A stretch of DNA of 44,112 nucleotides from NCBI GenBank assembly GCA_035939615.1, contig DASZFP010000033.1, positions 1 through 44,112 on the forward strand, read 5' to 3'. Source of the DNA: VBCK01 sp035939615. Its GTDB lineage: Bacteria > Pseudomonadota > Gammaproteobacteria > Burkholderiales > Burkholderiaceae_F. Within the stretch, counting starts at the first letter, position 1. Each line of letters begins with the position of its first letter. The notes under the pieces were generated by a model that worked only from the letters and a program-made list of their open reading frames with translations, made no database searches and was not told the DNA's origin. Positions 34,291-41,570 of the stretch are shown here, piece after piece. The position numbers were made by a program, and so were the translations under genes.

Positions 34291-35699
34291 TTGGTCTTGT
34301 CGGCAGTGCGCTTGCGGCGCGCCGTGAGCGTCGGTCCCGGCGCCCGCTGCGCGAGCTGGTCCTCGGGCGGCCGTTGGTAGGCGCAGCCCCAATCGAGCTC
34401 CTCGTCCTGCGCATAGCGCTTGCCCAGCTGCCAGGCGATCTGCGCACGCGCCAGCTCCACCCCGAGATAGAACGCGTGGGCGCCGTCCTGTTCGACTCCC
34501 AGGCCCGCGTACAGCTGGTACGGGTCGGCCGCCACGGACAGCCCGTCGCGATTGAAGACGTGGATGCCCTGTTCGCCGACCTGGATCCGGAAATTCGGGT
34601 CGCGTACTTCGGCCGCGACCTGCGCGATTTCGTCGCTCGAATAGGGAAACGGCCGGCGCGCGTGCACGGTGAGCAGCGCATCGGTCAGGTCGCGCGGCAG
34701 CGACTGCGACTCGCGTGCCGCGTACATCATCCGCCGCGCCCAGTCGGCCTCGCTCACCGCGCGACGGCAGTGAGGGCTGACCTGGGTCGTCAGGATCGCG
34801 TTCAGCTTGAGCTCGACGGCAACCCCCAGCATCACCGCGGCGGCTCCGCTCGAGTCGGCATCGGTGAGCTCGGTGACGTTGCCGATACCCATCAGGATCG
34901 GCACCTCGGGCTCGGCTTCCCGCAGGCTCTGGTAGCGCAGCAGCGATCGGGTGAAGCCGAACTGGATCGGCTCCAGGATCGGGTCGGCCAGGAACGGCCG
35001 GCCGCGCCGGCGCACCAGATCGATCGCGCGCAGCAGCGAGGCCATGTCGCCCGGCTCGGCCGGTATCAGCACCGGCGTGGATTCGACCTGGTCCGCGATG
35101 TCGATCGTCTCCTCCTTCAGGCTCAACAGGTAGTCGGCGCCGGCCCGTCCAGCGTTCAGCAGTTCATCGGGTTCCAGCGAATCGACGCTGACCCGGAAGC
35201 CGGCCGCGTGCAGCGTCTGCACGGCCTCGACCAGGTGCGGGAACGGCGTATCGGGCAGGCACCCCAGGTCGATGATATCGGCACCGTCGCGCCGGTATGC
35301 CTGTGCCCGCGCGAGGATCGCTTCCAGGCTCATATTCGGCGCATCGACGATCTCGGCGAAGATCAGCACGTCGTGCCTGGACAGATCCACGCCCTTGCGC
35401 CGGCGGCCGAAGTGCTCCGGCAGATCGCGCAGCTCGTCAGGGCCCCGTTCGATCCGAACGCCGAGCCGGGCGCCGAGCGCCTCCAGATCGCCGCGGCAAC
35501 GGCCCGGAACGATCACGCGGTCGGCGCTTGCACCGGGTGGGAAATGCCGGCTTATGAAATCAGCCGTCATCAGGCCGGCCACGTTGATCGGAAGCCGCAC
35601 CACCTCGCAGGTGAACTCGTCGGCCGTCAGATCCTCGAGCACACCCCGCAGATTGCGCTCGGCCAGCTTGCCCGTCAGAAAGACGATGTGCTCCGGCAT
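34287..35699 (-). CDS. DHPS-like DUF6513 protein of the C1 gene set
   Basis: A 470-aa protein. The N-terminal domain (about 1-140, HIVFLTGKLAERNL) is followed by a dihydropteroate-synthase-like TIM barrel (about 150-360, with ADIIDLGCLPD, FRVSVDSLEPDELL, FLADPILEPIQFG and ILMGIGNVTELT). A C-terminal domain follows, ending in a basic tail. ATG 35699 was chosen over the TTG at 35756 because the protein-like sequence begins there. Such proteins are encoded with H4MPT-pathway genes in methylotrophs and are presumed to act in cofactor synthesis. Upstream is a 190-bp divergent region shared with the rhomboid gene. Confidence 0.88.
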   Translation of the reverse strand: MPEHIVFLTGKLAERNLRGVLEDLTADEFTCEVVRLPINVAGLMTADFISRHFPPGASADRVIVPGRCRGDLEALGARLGVRIERGPDELRDLPEHFGRRRKGVDLSRHDVLIFAEIVDAPNMSLEAILARAQAYRRDGADIIDLGCLPDTPFPHLVEAVQTLHAAGFRVSVDSLEPDELLNAGRAGADYLLSLKEETIDIADQVESTPVLIPAEPGDMASLLRAIDLVRRRGRPFLADPILEPIQFGFTRSLLRYQSLREAEPEVPILMGIGNVTELTDADSSGAAAVMLGVAVELKLNAILTTQVSPHCRRAVSEADWARRMMYAARESQSLPRDLTDALLTVHARRPFPYSSDEIAQVAAEVRDPNFRIQVGEQGIHVFNRDGLSVAADPYQLYAGLGVEQDGAHAFYLGVELARAQIAWQLGKRYAQDEELDWGCAYQRPPEDQLAQRAPGPTLTARRKRTADKTK

Positions 35700-35889
35700 G
35701 TGCTCGAACCGACCAGGCGCCGGCACAGGGCCTGCACGCGTCGGGAACAGGTTCAAAGCCGCGAGTGTAAAGAACCGGCCGCTCCGGCGCCCCGGTCGAG
35801 GCCGGTTGCGCCGCGGCGGGCGCGGGCGACGGGGCTAAAGCTCAGTAAGATGCCGGATTTGCGCGCCCGCCCCGGGCGGACTTTCCCCG

Positions 35890-36471
35890 ATGTTCAATCT
35901 ACCCGCAGGCACCCGGTCGCTGCTGCTGATCAACGTTGCCGCCTTCGCGCTGCCGTATCTCGATGGCGGCGCCTTGGCATCGTACTTCGTGCTCTGGCCG
36001 GTCGAAACGGCCGCCTTCGAGCCGTGGCAGCTGCTGACGTACGGCTTTCTTCACGAAGGCTGGCTGCACCTGTTTTCCAACATGCTGGCGCTCGTCATGT
36101 TCGGGGGCGATATCGAGCGGGTGTGGGGGCGCAACCGCTTTCTGACGTATTACTTGGTCTGCGTGCTGTCGGCCGGCCTGACGCAGACGCTGGTGACCTA
36201 CCTGATGCATTCTTCCACGCCAACGTTGGGCGCCTCCGGTGGCGTGTTCGGCGTGCTGCTGGCGTTCGGGATGATGTACCCGCACCGCACGATCCTGCTG
36301 ATTTTCCCGCCCATTCCAATGCCCGCGTGGCTGTTTGTCACGCTGTACGGAATCTTCGAGCTATACGCCGGCGTGACCGGGACCATGGGCGACGTGGCCC
36401 ATTTCGCGCACCTGGGCGGGATGCTGGGAGGATATCTGCTGATTCGCTACGGCCGGGCGCGCCGCCGCTAG
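35890..36471 (+). CDS. Rhomboid-family intramembrane serine protease
   Basis: A 193-aa six-helix membrane protein. The catalytic Ser is in GASGGVFG (about residue 116) and the His in AHFAHLGG (about 174); the L1-loop and helix 2 pattern FLHEGWLHLFSNM supplies the conserved HxxxxHxxxN elements. No extra N- or C-terminal domains are present, as is usual for small bacterial rhomboids. Substrate unknown. Likely promoter element TAAGAT lies about 40 bp upstream of the ATG. Confidence 0.93.
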   Translation: MFNLPAGTRSLLLINVAAFALPYLDGGALASYFVLWPVETAAFEPWQLLTYGFLHEGWLHLFSNMLALVMFGGDIERVWGRNRFLTYYLVCVLSAGLTQTLVTYLMHSSTPTLGASGGVFGVLLAFGMMYPHRTILLIFPPIPMPAWLFVTLYGIFELYAGVTGTMGDVAHFAHLGGMLGGYLLIRYGRARRR

Positions 36472-36475
36472 CAGA

Positions 36476-36496
36476 GCCGCCGGGTCCTGCGGCGGC
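36476..36496. terminator. GC-rich hairpin between rhomboid and VOC genes
   Basis: GCCGCC (36476-36481) pairs with GGCGGC (36491-36496) around a 9-nt loop, 5 bp after the rhomboid stop, in the 75-bp convergent gap. No T-run is present. Confidence 0.3.
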
Positions 36497-36546
36497 CCGC
36501 CAGCCGGGGTGCCCGTCCGGCCGAGGCGGATCGGCCAGGGCAACGG

Positions 36547-36909
36547 TCAGGCCTGCCTGGCCTTCCACAGTCCGAGCGCGGCGCCGGTCGGATCCATGAT
36601 GATGCTGAATTGACCGGCTCCCATCACCTCGGTGACGTCCTTCACCACCGTGGCACCGAGCGATTTGGCTTTCTGGGTCGCGGCGGCGACGTCGTCCACG
36701 AGGACGTAGGCGAGCCATGCCGACGAGGCGCCCGGCATCGGATGCTTCATGATGCCGCCGCCGGTGCCGTCGCCGACGCGGATCATCGTGTAGGTGTCAC
36801 TGCCCATCGGAACGTCTTCCAGCTTCCAGTTGAACAATTTGCCGTAGAACGCCTTTGCCTTGCCCACATCCGTGGTGTTGAGCTCCACATGAACGAATGG
36901 GTTTGCCAT
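36547..36909 (-). CDS. VOC (glyoxalase/bleomycin-resistance fold) protein
   Basis: A 120-aa single-module VOC protein: FVHVELNTTDVGKAKAFY at the N-terminus, WKLEDVPMG in the middle and IIMDPTGAALGLW at the C-terminus. The paired beta-alpha-beta-beta-beta units are recognisable. The ATG 36909 follows GGGAG at proper spacing. It lies 44 bp after the small membrane protein gene and may be the last gene of the sigma-factor operon. No metal site or substrate is assigned. Confidence 0.88.
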   Translation of the reverse strand: MANPFVHVELNTTDVGKAKAFYGKLFNWKLEDVPMGSDTYTMIRVGDGTGGGIMKHPMPGASSAWLAYVLVDDVAAATQKAKSLGATVVKDVTEVMGAGQFSIIMDPTGAALGLWKARQA

Positions 36910-36953
36910 GTCAGTCTCCCGATGAAGGTCCCGAACCGGGAATCCTACGCCGG

Positions 36954-37307
36954 CTATGTTGCGGGGCCGTGGCCTGCCGATTCCTTCTCGGATGCAGAGT
37001 GCCATCCGCAGCCTCCACGCAGCCCGGCCCGGAACTTGTCGCGTTCCTCCGGCGTCATCTTCTCCAGCCGCTCGGCAAGCCGTGCGCGCCAGTGCAGATG
37101 CCCGCCGCCACGGCCGCGAAAGCCGCCGATCAGCAGCCGGCACAGGATCAGCAATCCGATCGCCTGCAGGAAGCCGATCGGATGCCACCCGAACAGCTCC
37201 GGCCCGAGCCAGTTCCACAACGACATCACCACCACGCCGGCCAGGCCGACGGCCACAACGATCAACGCAAAAATCTTAAGGCCCCATCCGAGGCGATTGA
37301 TCCTCAT
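36954..37307 (-). CDS. Small membrane protein coupled to ECF sigma factor
   Basis: A 117-aa protein with two predicted membrane helices (about residues 10-30 and 44-63), then a cytoplasmic Gly/Arg/His stretch and a helix ending in RLEKMTPEERDKFRAGLRG. The ATG overlaps the sigma-factor stop by 4 bp, so expression is coupled. No anti-sigma zinc motif (H-X3-C-X2-C) is present, but the cytoplasmic C-terminus could hold or sense the sigma factor. Family not recognised beyond a shared MTPEER-type tail. Confidence 0.75.
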   Translation of the reverse strand: MRINRLGWGLKIFALIVVAVGLAGVVVMSLWNWLGPELFGWHPIGFLQAIGLLILCRLLIGGFRGRGGGHLHWRARLAERLEKMTPEERDKFRAGLRGGCGWHSASEKESAGHGPAT

Positions 37308-37873
37308 CCTTGATTTCCTTCCAACGGTTCCAGTTCCCGGTAGATCTGCTGCAGCCGGTTGCGAAGATGCCGGACCGCGTAACGCTTCCGGGACAACAGC
37401 GTGTTGATGTTCAAACCGGTCTGCGCCGCCAGCTCGCGAAAGCTCCTTCCCTCCAGCTCGTGGGCGATGAAGACCTCGCGCTGTTCGGCCGGCAGTTCGT
37501 CGAGCGCCGCATCGAGCTCCTCGAGCAGCAGCTGGCGTGCGTATTGCGCTTCCGGCCCGGCGCGCTGCGACGGCAGCGACTCGGCCAGATCGGCCAGTCC
37601 GTCCTCGCCATCCGTCTCCGCCACAACCCGGATCGGCTCGGCCGACTTGCGGCGGAAGCGGTCGATGATGCGGTTGCGCGCAACCTGGAACAGCCAGGCG
37701 CCGACCTGCTCGATCGGGCGCACCATCCGGACCGATTCGACCAGCTCGCTGAACACGTCCTGCAGGATGTCTTCGGCGTCGCCCGGGTCCGGTACACGCT
37801 GCCGGATGAAGCTGCCCAGGCGCCGCCGCTCGCGAGTGATCACCTCGGCGATCTTCTTGTCCTGGTCATCCAT
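37304..37873 (-). CDS. ECF-type RNA polymerase sigma factor
   Basis: A 189-aa sigma factor. Region 2 contains DAEDILQDVFSELV and WLFQVARNRIIDRFR; region 4 contains LPAEQREVFIAHELEGRSFRELA and the recognition segment LNINTLLSRKRYAVRHLR. ATG 37873 (MDDQDKKIAEVI) was chosen; ATG 37903 would add ten residues, and the TTG at 37939 is not convincing. It forms a coupled pair with the 117-aa membrane protein, which may be its regulator. Confidence 0.92.
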   Translation of the reverse strand: MDDQDKKIAEVITRERRRLGSFIRQRVPDPGDAEDILQDVFSELVESVRMVRPIEQVGAWLFQVARNRIIDRFRRKSAEPIRVVAETDGEDGLADLAESLPSQRAGPEAQYARQLLLEELDAALDELPAEQREVFIAHELEGRSFRELAAQTGLNINTLLSRKRYAVRHLRNRLQQIYRELEPLEGNQG

Positions 37874-37992
37874 GACCCGGTCCAGGGGTAGCGCGGCCAC
37901 CATGCTGGTGAAGACGTTCGGACCGGTCAAATATTGCAAGGCACCTGTCCCGAAGGCACCGGGAGCCGTTCGGGCGCGGCCCCGAGACCCGC

Positions 37993-38018
37993 AGGCCGGA
38001 TGCTACCGCGGCCGGCCT
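37993..38018 (-). terminator. Hairpin at the end of the sulfate-assimilation operon
   Basis: AGGCCGG and CCGGCCT (37993-37999 and 38012-38018) form a 7-bp perfect stem with a 12-nt loop, starting within the cysN stop codon. It could end transcription of the cys operon before the sigma-factor gene. No T-run follows. Confidence 0.35.
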
Positions 38019-39294
38019 ACGCGATCAGGCCGGCGGCGACCGTGTCGAAGCTGGTCGGATCGATCAGGATGAAGCTGCCGGTGGCCCGCAGCGATTCGTA
38101 GGCATCGGCGGCGATCGGGTGCTGGGTGGAAATCGCCAGGCGCGCGATCCCGTTGGGCTCGACCGGATCGGGTTCGGCGCGCCAGGCGAGCGTTTCGATG
38201 TCCAGGTGTGCAGCGACGCTGCGGATGCGCGCGCGGGTTTCGCGCGTGCCGTGGCGCATCAGGTACTCGCGGCGAGGCTCCAGCGCGCGCGGTCCCAGCC
38301 AGCACACGGTCGCCTCGAAGGTCGAGCGCGGCTGCGGCGCTGCGGCCCCGGCCAGGGCGATCAGGTCGCCTCGCGAAATGTCGAGCTCGTCGGTCAGCTG
38401 CACCAGCACCGACTCGCCGGCCACGGCCCATTCGAGCGCGCGCTCTCCTATCCGGATCGCCGCCACGCGGCTCGCCTGGCCCGACGGCAGCACGACCACG
38501 GGATCGCCGACCGCGAGCGAGCCGCTTTCGATGCGACCGGCGTAGCCGCGGAACTCCGACTGGGGCGGCCGGCACACCCATTGCACCGGCAGCCGCAACG
38601 GCGCCTGCGCGTCGGCCTCGTGCGCCGGGGCCTGCTCGAGCAGCTCGATCAGCGTGGGGCCCGCATGCCAGGCGAGGCGTTCGTCACGCTCGACCACGTT
38701 GGCCCCTTCCAGCGCCGAGATCGGGATGGTGTCGGTGCGCACGTGCAACGACGGCTGCTGCTCCAGCCAGCCGCGAAAGTCGGCCGCGATCGACTCGAAC
38801 ACCCGGCTCGAATAGTCCACCAGGTCCATCTTGTTGACGGCCACGATCAGGTGCCGCACGCCGAGCAGGCCGGCGATCGTCGCATGGCGGCGGGTCTGGT
38901 CGGCGATTCCCTTGCGCGCATCCACCAGCAGCACGGCGGCATCCGCGGTCGAGGCGGCCGTGACCATGTTGCGCGTGTACTGCACGTGCCCCGGGCTGTC
39001 CGCGATGATGAACTTGCGCCGTGCCGTGGCGAAGTAGCGATAGGCCACGTCGATCGTGATGCCCTGCTCCCGCTCGGCCACCAGGCCGTCGGTCAGCAGC
39101 GACAGATCGGGCGCCGACAGGCCGCGGCGCTCGGCGTGCTTCTCCAGCGTGGCCAGCGTGTCGCTGAGCAGCGCCTTGGTGTCGTACAGCAGGCGCCCGA
39201 TCAGGGTGCTCTTGCCGTCGTCGACGCTGCCGCAGGTCAAAAAGCGCAGCACGCCGCGGTCGTCGTCTGGAATTTCGTCGCGCCGCACCCTCAC
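38017..39294 (-). CDS. cysN: Sulfate adenylyltransferase subunit 1 (GTPase)
   Basis: A GTPase of about 425 aa that drives ATP sulfurylase with CysD. G1 is GSVDDGKST, then DSPGH (G3) and NKMD (G4); the C-terminal EF-Tu-like barrels are complete and there is no CysC fusion. The start is unusual. The conserved part begins at GVLRFLTCG, and the only starts near it are GTG 39294 or GTG 39288, both inside an arm of the REPIN-like element. ATG 39417, 13 bp after cysD, is in frame and would add about 41 Pro/Arg/Gly-rich residues translated from the element. G-rich sequence of the element (GGAGGGGG) can act as ribosome-binding site for the inner starts. Confidence 0.93.
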   Translation of the reverse strand: MRVRRDEIPDDDRGVLRFLTCGSVDDGKSTLIGRLLYDTKALLSDTLATLEKHAERRGLSAPDLSLLTDGLVAEREQGITIDVAYRYFATARRKFIIADSPGHVQYTRNMVTAASTADAAVLLVDARKGIADQTRRHATIAGLLGVRHLIVAVNKMDLVDYSSRVFESIAADFRGWLEQQPSLHVRTDTIPISALEGANVVERDERLAWHAGPTLIELLEQAPAHEADAQAPLRLPVQWVCRPPQSEFRGYAGRIESGSLAVGDPVVVLPSGQASRVAAIRIGERALEWAVAGESVLVQLTDELDISRGDLIALAGAAAPQPRSTFEATVCWLGPRALEPRREYLMRHGTRETRARIRSVAAHLDIETLAWRAEPDPVEPNGIARLAISTQHPIAADAYESLRATGSFILIDPTSFDTVAAGLIA

Positions 39295-39414
39295 CCCCTC
39301 CCCTCTCCCGCTGCGCGGGCGAGGGGCGATATGGCGTGCCTGTGCGGGTGCCGACGCTCTTGTGGCGCCCGGTCGCCCCTCGCCCGCGCAGCGGGAGAGG
39401 GGAGGGGGTGAGGG
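39288..39414. repeat. REPIN-like double palindrome spanning the cysD-cysN junction
   Basis: Two 42-bp arms, 39288-39329 and 39373-39414, are perfect inverted copies, separated by a 43-bp spacer. Each arm is itself an imperfect hairpin: CCCCTC pairs with GAGGGG, then one mismatch, then CCCGC pairs with GCGGG around a 3-base loop. This is the layout of paired REP sequences (REPIN), a class of small non-autonomous elements moved by RAYT transposases. No other copy was noticed in this window. Confidence 0.85.
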
Positions 39415-39430
39415 CATTCAACAAGCGCCA

Positions 39431-40351
39431 TCAGAAGTACCCCTCGCGTTTGCGCAGCTCCATCGAGGCTTCCGAGGTCTGGTCGTCCATGCGGGTGGCG
39501 CCGCGCTCGGTCAGCGTCGCCGCCACGGTCTCCGCCACGATCTCATCGTAGGTGGAGGCGGTCGAGATGACCGGGCAGGTGCACGAGATGTCGCCCACGG
39601 TCCGGAACCGGACGCTGAGCGACTCGACCGTCTCGCCGTCGCGCGCCGGCGTGAGCTCGGTCACCGGAACCAGGGCGCCGCCGCGGCGCACGACCGCACG
39701 CCGGTGCGCGAAGTAGATGTGCGGCACCTGCAGCCGTTCGCGCGCGATGTACTGCCACACGTCCAGCTCGGTCCAGTTGCTGATCGGAAACACGCGCATG
39801 TGCTCGCCCTTGGCCACGTGCGCGTTGTACAGGTCCCACAGCTCGGGACGCTGGTTCTTCGGGTCCCACTGTCCCCAGGCGTCGCGGAAGCTGAACACGC
39901 GCTCCTTGGCGCGGGCCTTTTCCTCGTCGCGCCGCGCTCCGCCGATGCAGGCATCGAAGCCGAACTCGGCGATCGCGTCCAGCAGCGTGACCGACTGGTG
40001 CTTGTTGCGTGATTCGTCCGGCGAACGCAGCACCACCCGTCCGTCCGCGATCGACTGGTCCACGGTGCGGACGATCAGCCGTTCGCCCAGTTCGGCGGTG
40101 CGCCGGTCGCGAAACTCGATGACCTCCGGGAAGTTGTGCCCGGTGTCGATGTGCATCAGGGGGAACGGAAACGGCGCTGGCCGGAACGCCTTGGTTGCCA
40201 GGTGCAGCAGCACGATCGAATCCTTGCCGCCGGAGAACAGCAGCACCGGCTGCGCCGACTGCCCGGCCACCTCCCGCAGAATGTGGATCGCCTCGGACTC
40301 GAGCCAGTCCAGGTGCGACAGCGCGCGCCTGGGGGCAACGGCAACCGTCAC
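39431..40351 (-). CDS. cysD: Sulfate adenylyltransferase subunit 2
   Basis: A 306-aa N-type ATP pyrophosphatase. The PP-loop SGGKDS is at about residue 40; HIDTGHNFPEVIEFRD and the C-terminal ELRKREGYF are typical of CysD. It makes adenosine 5'-phosphosulfate together with CysN. GTG 40351 overlaps the cysH stop (GTGA). A longer upstream frame is a shadow of cysH. Confidence 0.96.
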   Translation of the reverse strand: MTVAVAPRRALSHLDWLESEAIHILREVAGQSAQPVLLFSGGKDSIVLLHLATKAFRPAPFPFPLMHIDTGHNFPEVIEFRDRRTAELGERLIVRTVDQSIADGRVVLRSPDESRNKHQSVTLLDAIAEFGFDACIGGARRDEEKARAKERVFSFRDAWGQWDPKNQRPELWDLYNAHVAKGEHMRVFPISNWTELDVWQYIARERLQVPHIYFAHRRAVVRRGGALVPVTELTPARDGETVESLSVRFRTVGDISCTCPVISTASTYDEIVAETVAATLTERGATRMDDQTSEASMELRKREGYF

Positions 40352-41049
40352 GCGGCCACCCGGATCGGGATCGCGGTCGGTCGGTCTGCGTGCAGCCCGC
40401 ATTCCCTGCTCTCGGCGTTCTCCCACCACCAGCGCCCGGCGCGGATATCCTCGCCGACGGCGATCGCCCGCGTGCATGGCGCGCAGCCGATGCTCGGATA
40501 GTGCCGATCGTGCAGGGCATTGTAGGGCAGGTCGCGGCTGCGGATGTATTCCCAGACCTGCTGCTCGGTCCAGTCGTGCAGCGGGTTGAATTTCTCGATG
40601 CCGAACGCCTCGTCGCGGGCGCGCGCGGTCAGGTCGGCCCGCGAAGCCGACTGCTGCGCGCGCAGTCCGGTGACCCAGGCACGCCGGCCGTTCAAGGCGC
40701 GCTTGAGCGGCTCGACCTTACGCACCGCGCAGCAGGCCTTGCGGTTGTCGATCGACTCGTAAAAGCCATTGATGCCGCGCTCGCGCACCAGCGCCTGCAC
40801 CGCGGCCGTGTCGGGATAGATCGTCTCGAAGCAGCGGCCGTAGACCTGCTCGACCCGCTGCATCAGCGCGTAGGTCTCCTCCGGCAGACGCCCGGTGTCG
40901 AGCGTGAACACGTCGATCGCGATGCCGTCGCGCCGGATCAGGTCCAGCACCACCATGTCTTCGGCGCCGAAGCTGGACGAGAACGCCGCCGGCGCCAACG
41001 CGGCCGCTTCGCCCAGCAGGCCAAGGGCCGATTCGACGTGATCGCTCAT
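40348..41049 (-). CDS. cysH: APS-type adenylylsulfate reductase
   Basis: A 233-aa PAPS/APS reductase. Catalytic ESIDNRKACCAVRKVEPL and the second pair GCAPCTR give the four Cys that ligate a [4Fe-4S] cluster, which marks the APS-reducing form; C-terminal ECGLH carries the redox Cys. No cysC (APS kinase) is seen in the operon, in agreement. It reduces APS to sulfite for CysI. ATG 41049 overlaps DUF934 by 4 bp. Confidence 0.95.
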   Translation of the reverse strand: MSDHVESALGLLGEAAALAPAAFSSSFGAEDMVVLDLIRRDGIAIDVFTLDTGRLPEETYALMQRVEQVYGRCFETIYPDTAAVQALVRERGINGFYESIDNRKACCAVRKVEPLKRALNGRRAWVTGLRAQQSASRADLTARARDEAFGIEKFNPLHDWTEQQVWEYIRSRDLPYNALHDRHYPSIGCAPCTRAIAVGEDIRAGRWWWENAESRECGLHADRPTAIPIRVAA

Positions 41050-41570
41050 CGGGGCGGCTGCGAGGCCCGCTCGATCCGGCGGAATGCGGGCAGTGACGGG
41101 TCGACCGACCCCTGGTACGAATCGGTGAAGTCGTACAGCGACGCCACCGCCTCTTCGACGTTGCGGTCGGCCCGCAGCGCGAAGCTGTCGAACCCCACGC
41201 GCTTCATGAAGAAGAGCTGGTCGCGCAGCACGTCGCCGATGGCGCGCAGCTCGCCGCGCCAGCCATGGCGGTTGCGCAACAACGCCGCGGTCGAGTAGCC
41301 GCGGCCATCCCCGAACACCGGGAACCGCACGGCGATGAGTTCGATCGAGGCGAGCAGCGGCACGGCCTGCTCCGGCTCGTCGGTCGGCGCGAGCCAGATT
41401 CCCGCCGGGGCGGCGGCCAGCAACCGCTGCGGCTGCGCCAGGGCCGTGGCCAGGGGAATCAGCGCGGACGGCTCGCCGTTCCAGGTCGCGCCGTCCTCCA
41501 GCAGCGTCCAACGATCCTCGACGATGCGCGGCCGGCCGTCGAGCAGCCGGATGATGCGGCGCTCAGGCAT
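41046..41570 (-). CDS. DUF934 protein of the sulfite reductase operon
   Basis: A 174-aa protein. Conserved DUF934 segments include IELIAVRFPVFGDGRGYSTA and LRDQLFFMKRVGFDSFALR. The family is nearly always encoded between cysI and cysH in betaproteobacteria and other proteobacteria. It has no assigned biochemical role and may assist sulfite reductase. It overlaps cysI by 8 bp and cysH by 4 bp. Confidence 0.92.
   Translation of the reverse strand: MPERRIIRLLDGRPRIVEDRWTLLEDGATWNGEPSALIPLATALAQPQRLLAAAPAGIWLAPTDEPEQAVPLLASIELIAVRFPVFGDGRGYSTAALLRNRHGWRGELRAIGDVLRDQLFFMKRVGFDSFALRADRNVEEAVASLYDFTDSYQGSVDPSLPAFRRIERASQPPR

Noticed and set aside
34374..36599. 741-aa plus-strand frame across DUF6513 and rhomboid genes
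   Set aside because: Crosses the divergent promoter and part of the rhomboid gene in another frame; composition is a typical shadow.
38017..39417. cysN as a pseudogene disrupted by the repeat
   Set aside because: The GTPase motifs and all domains are intact and the frame is open through the repeat; only the start is affected.
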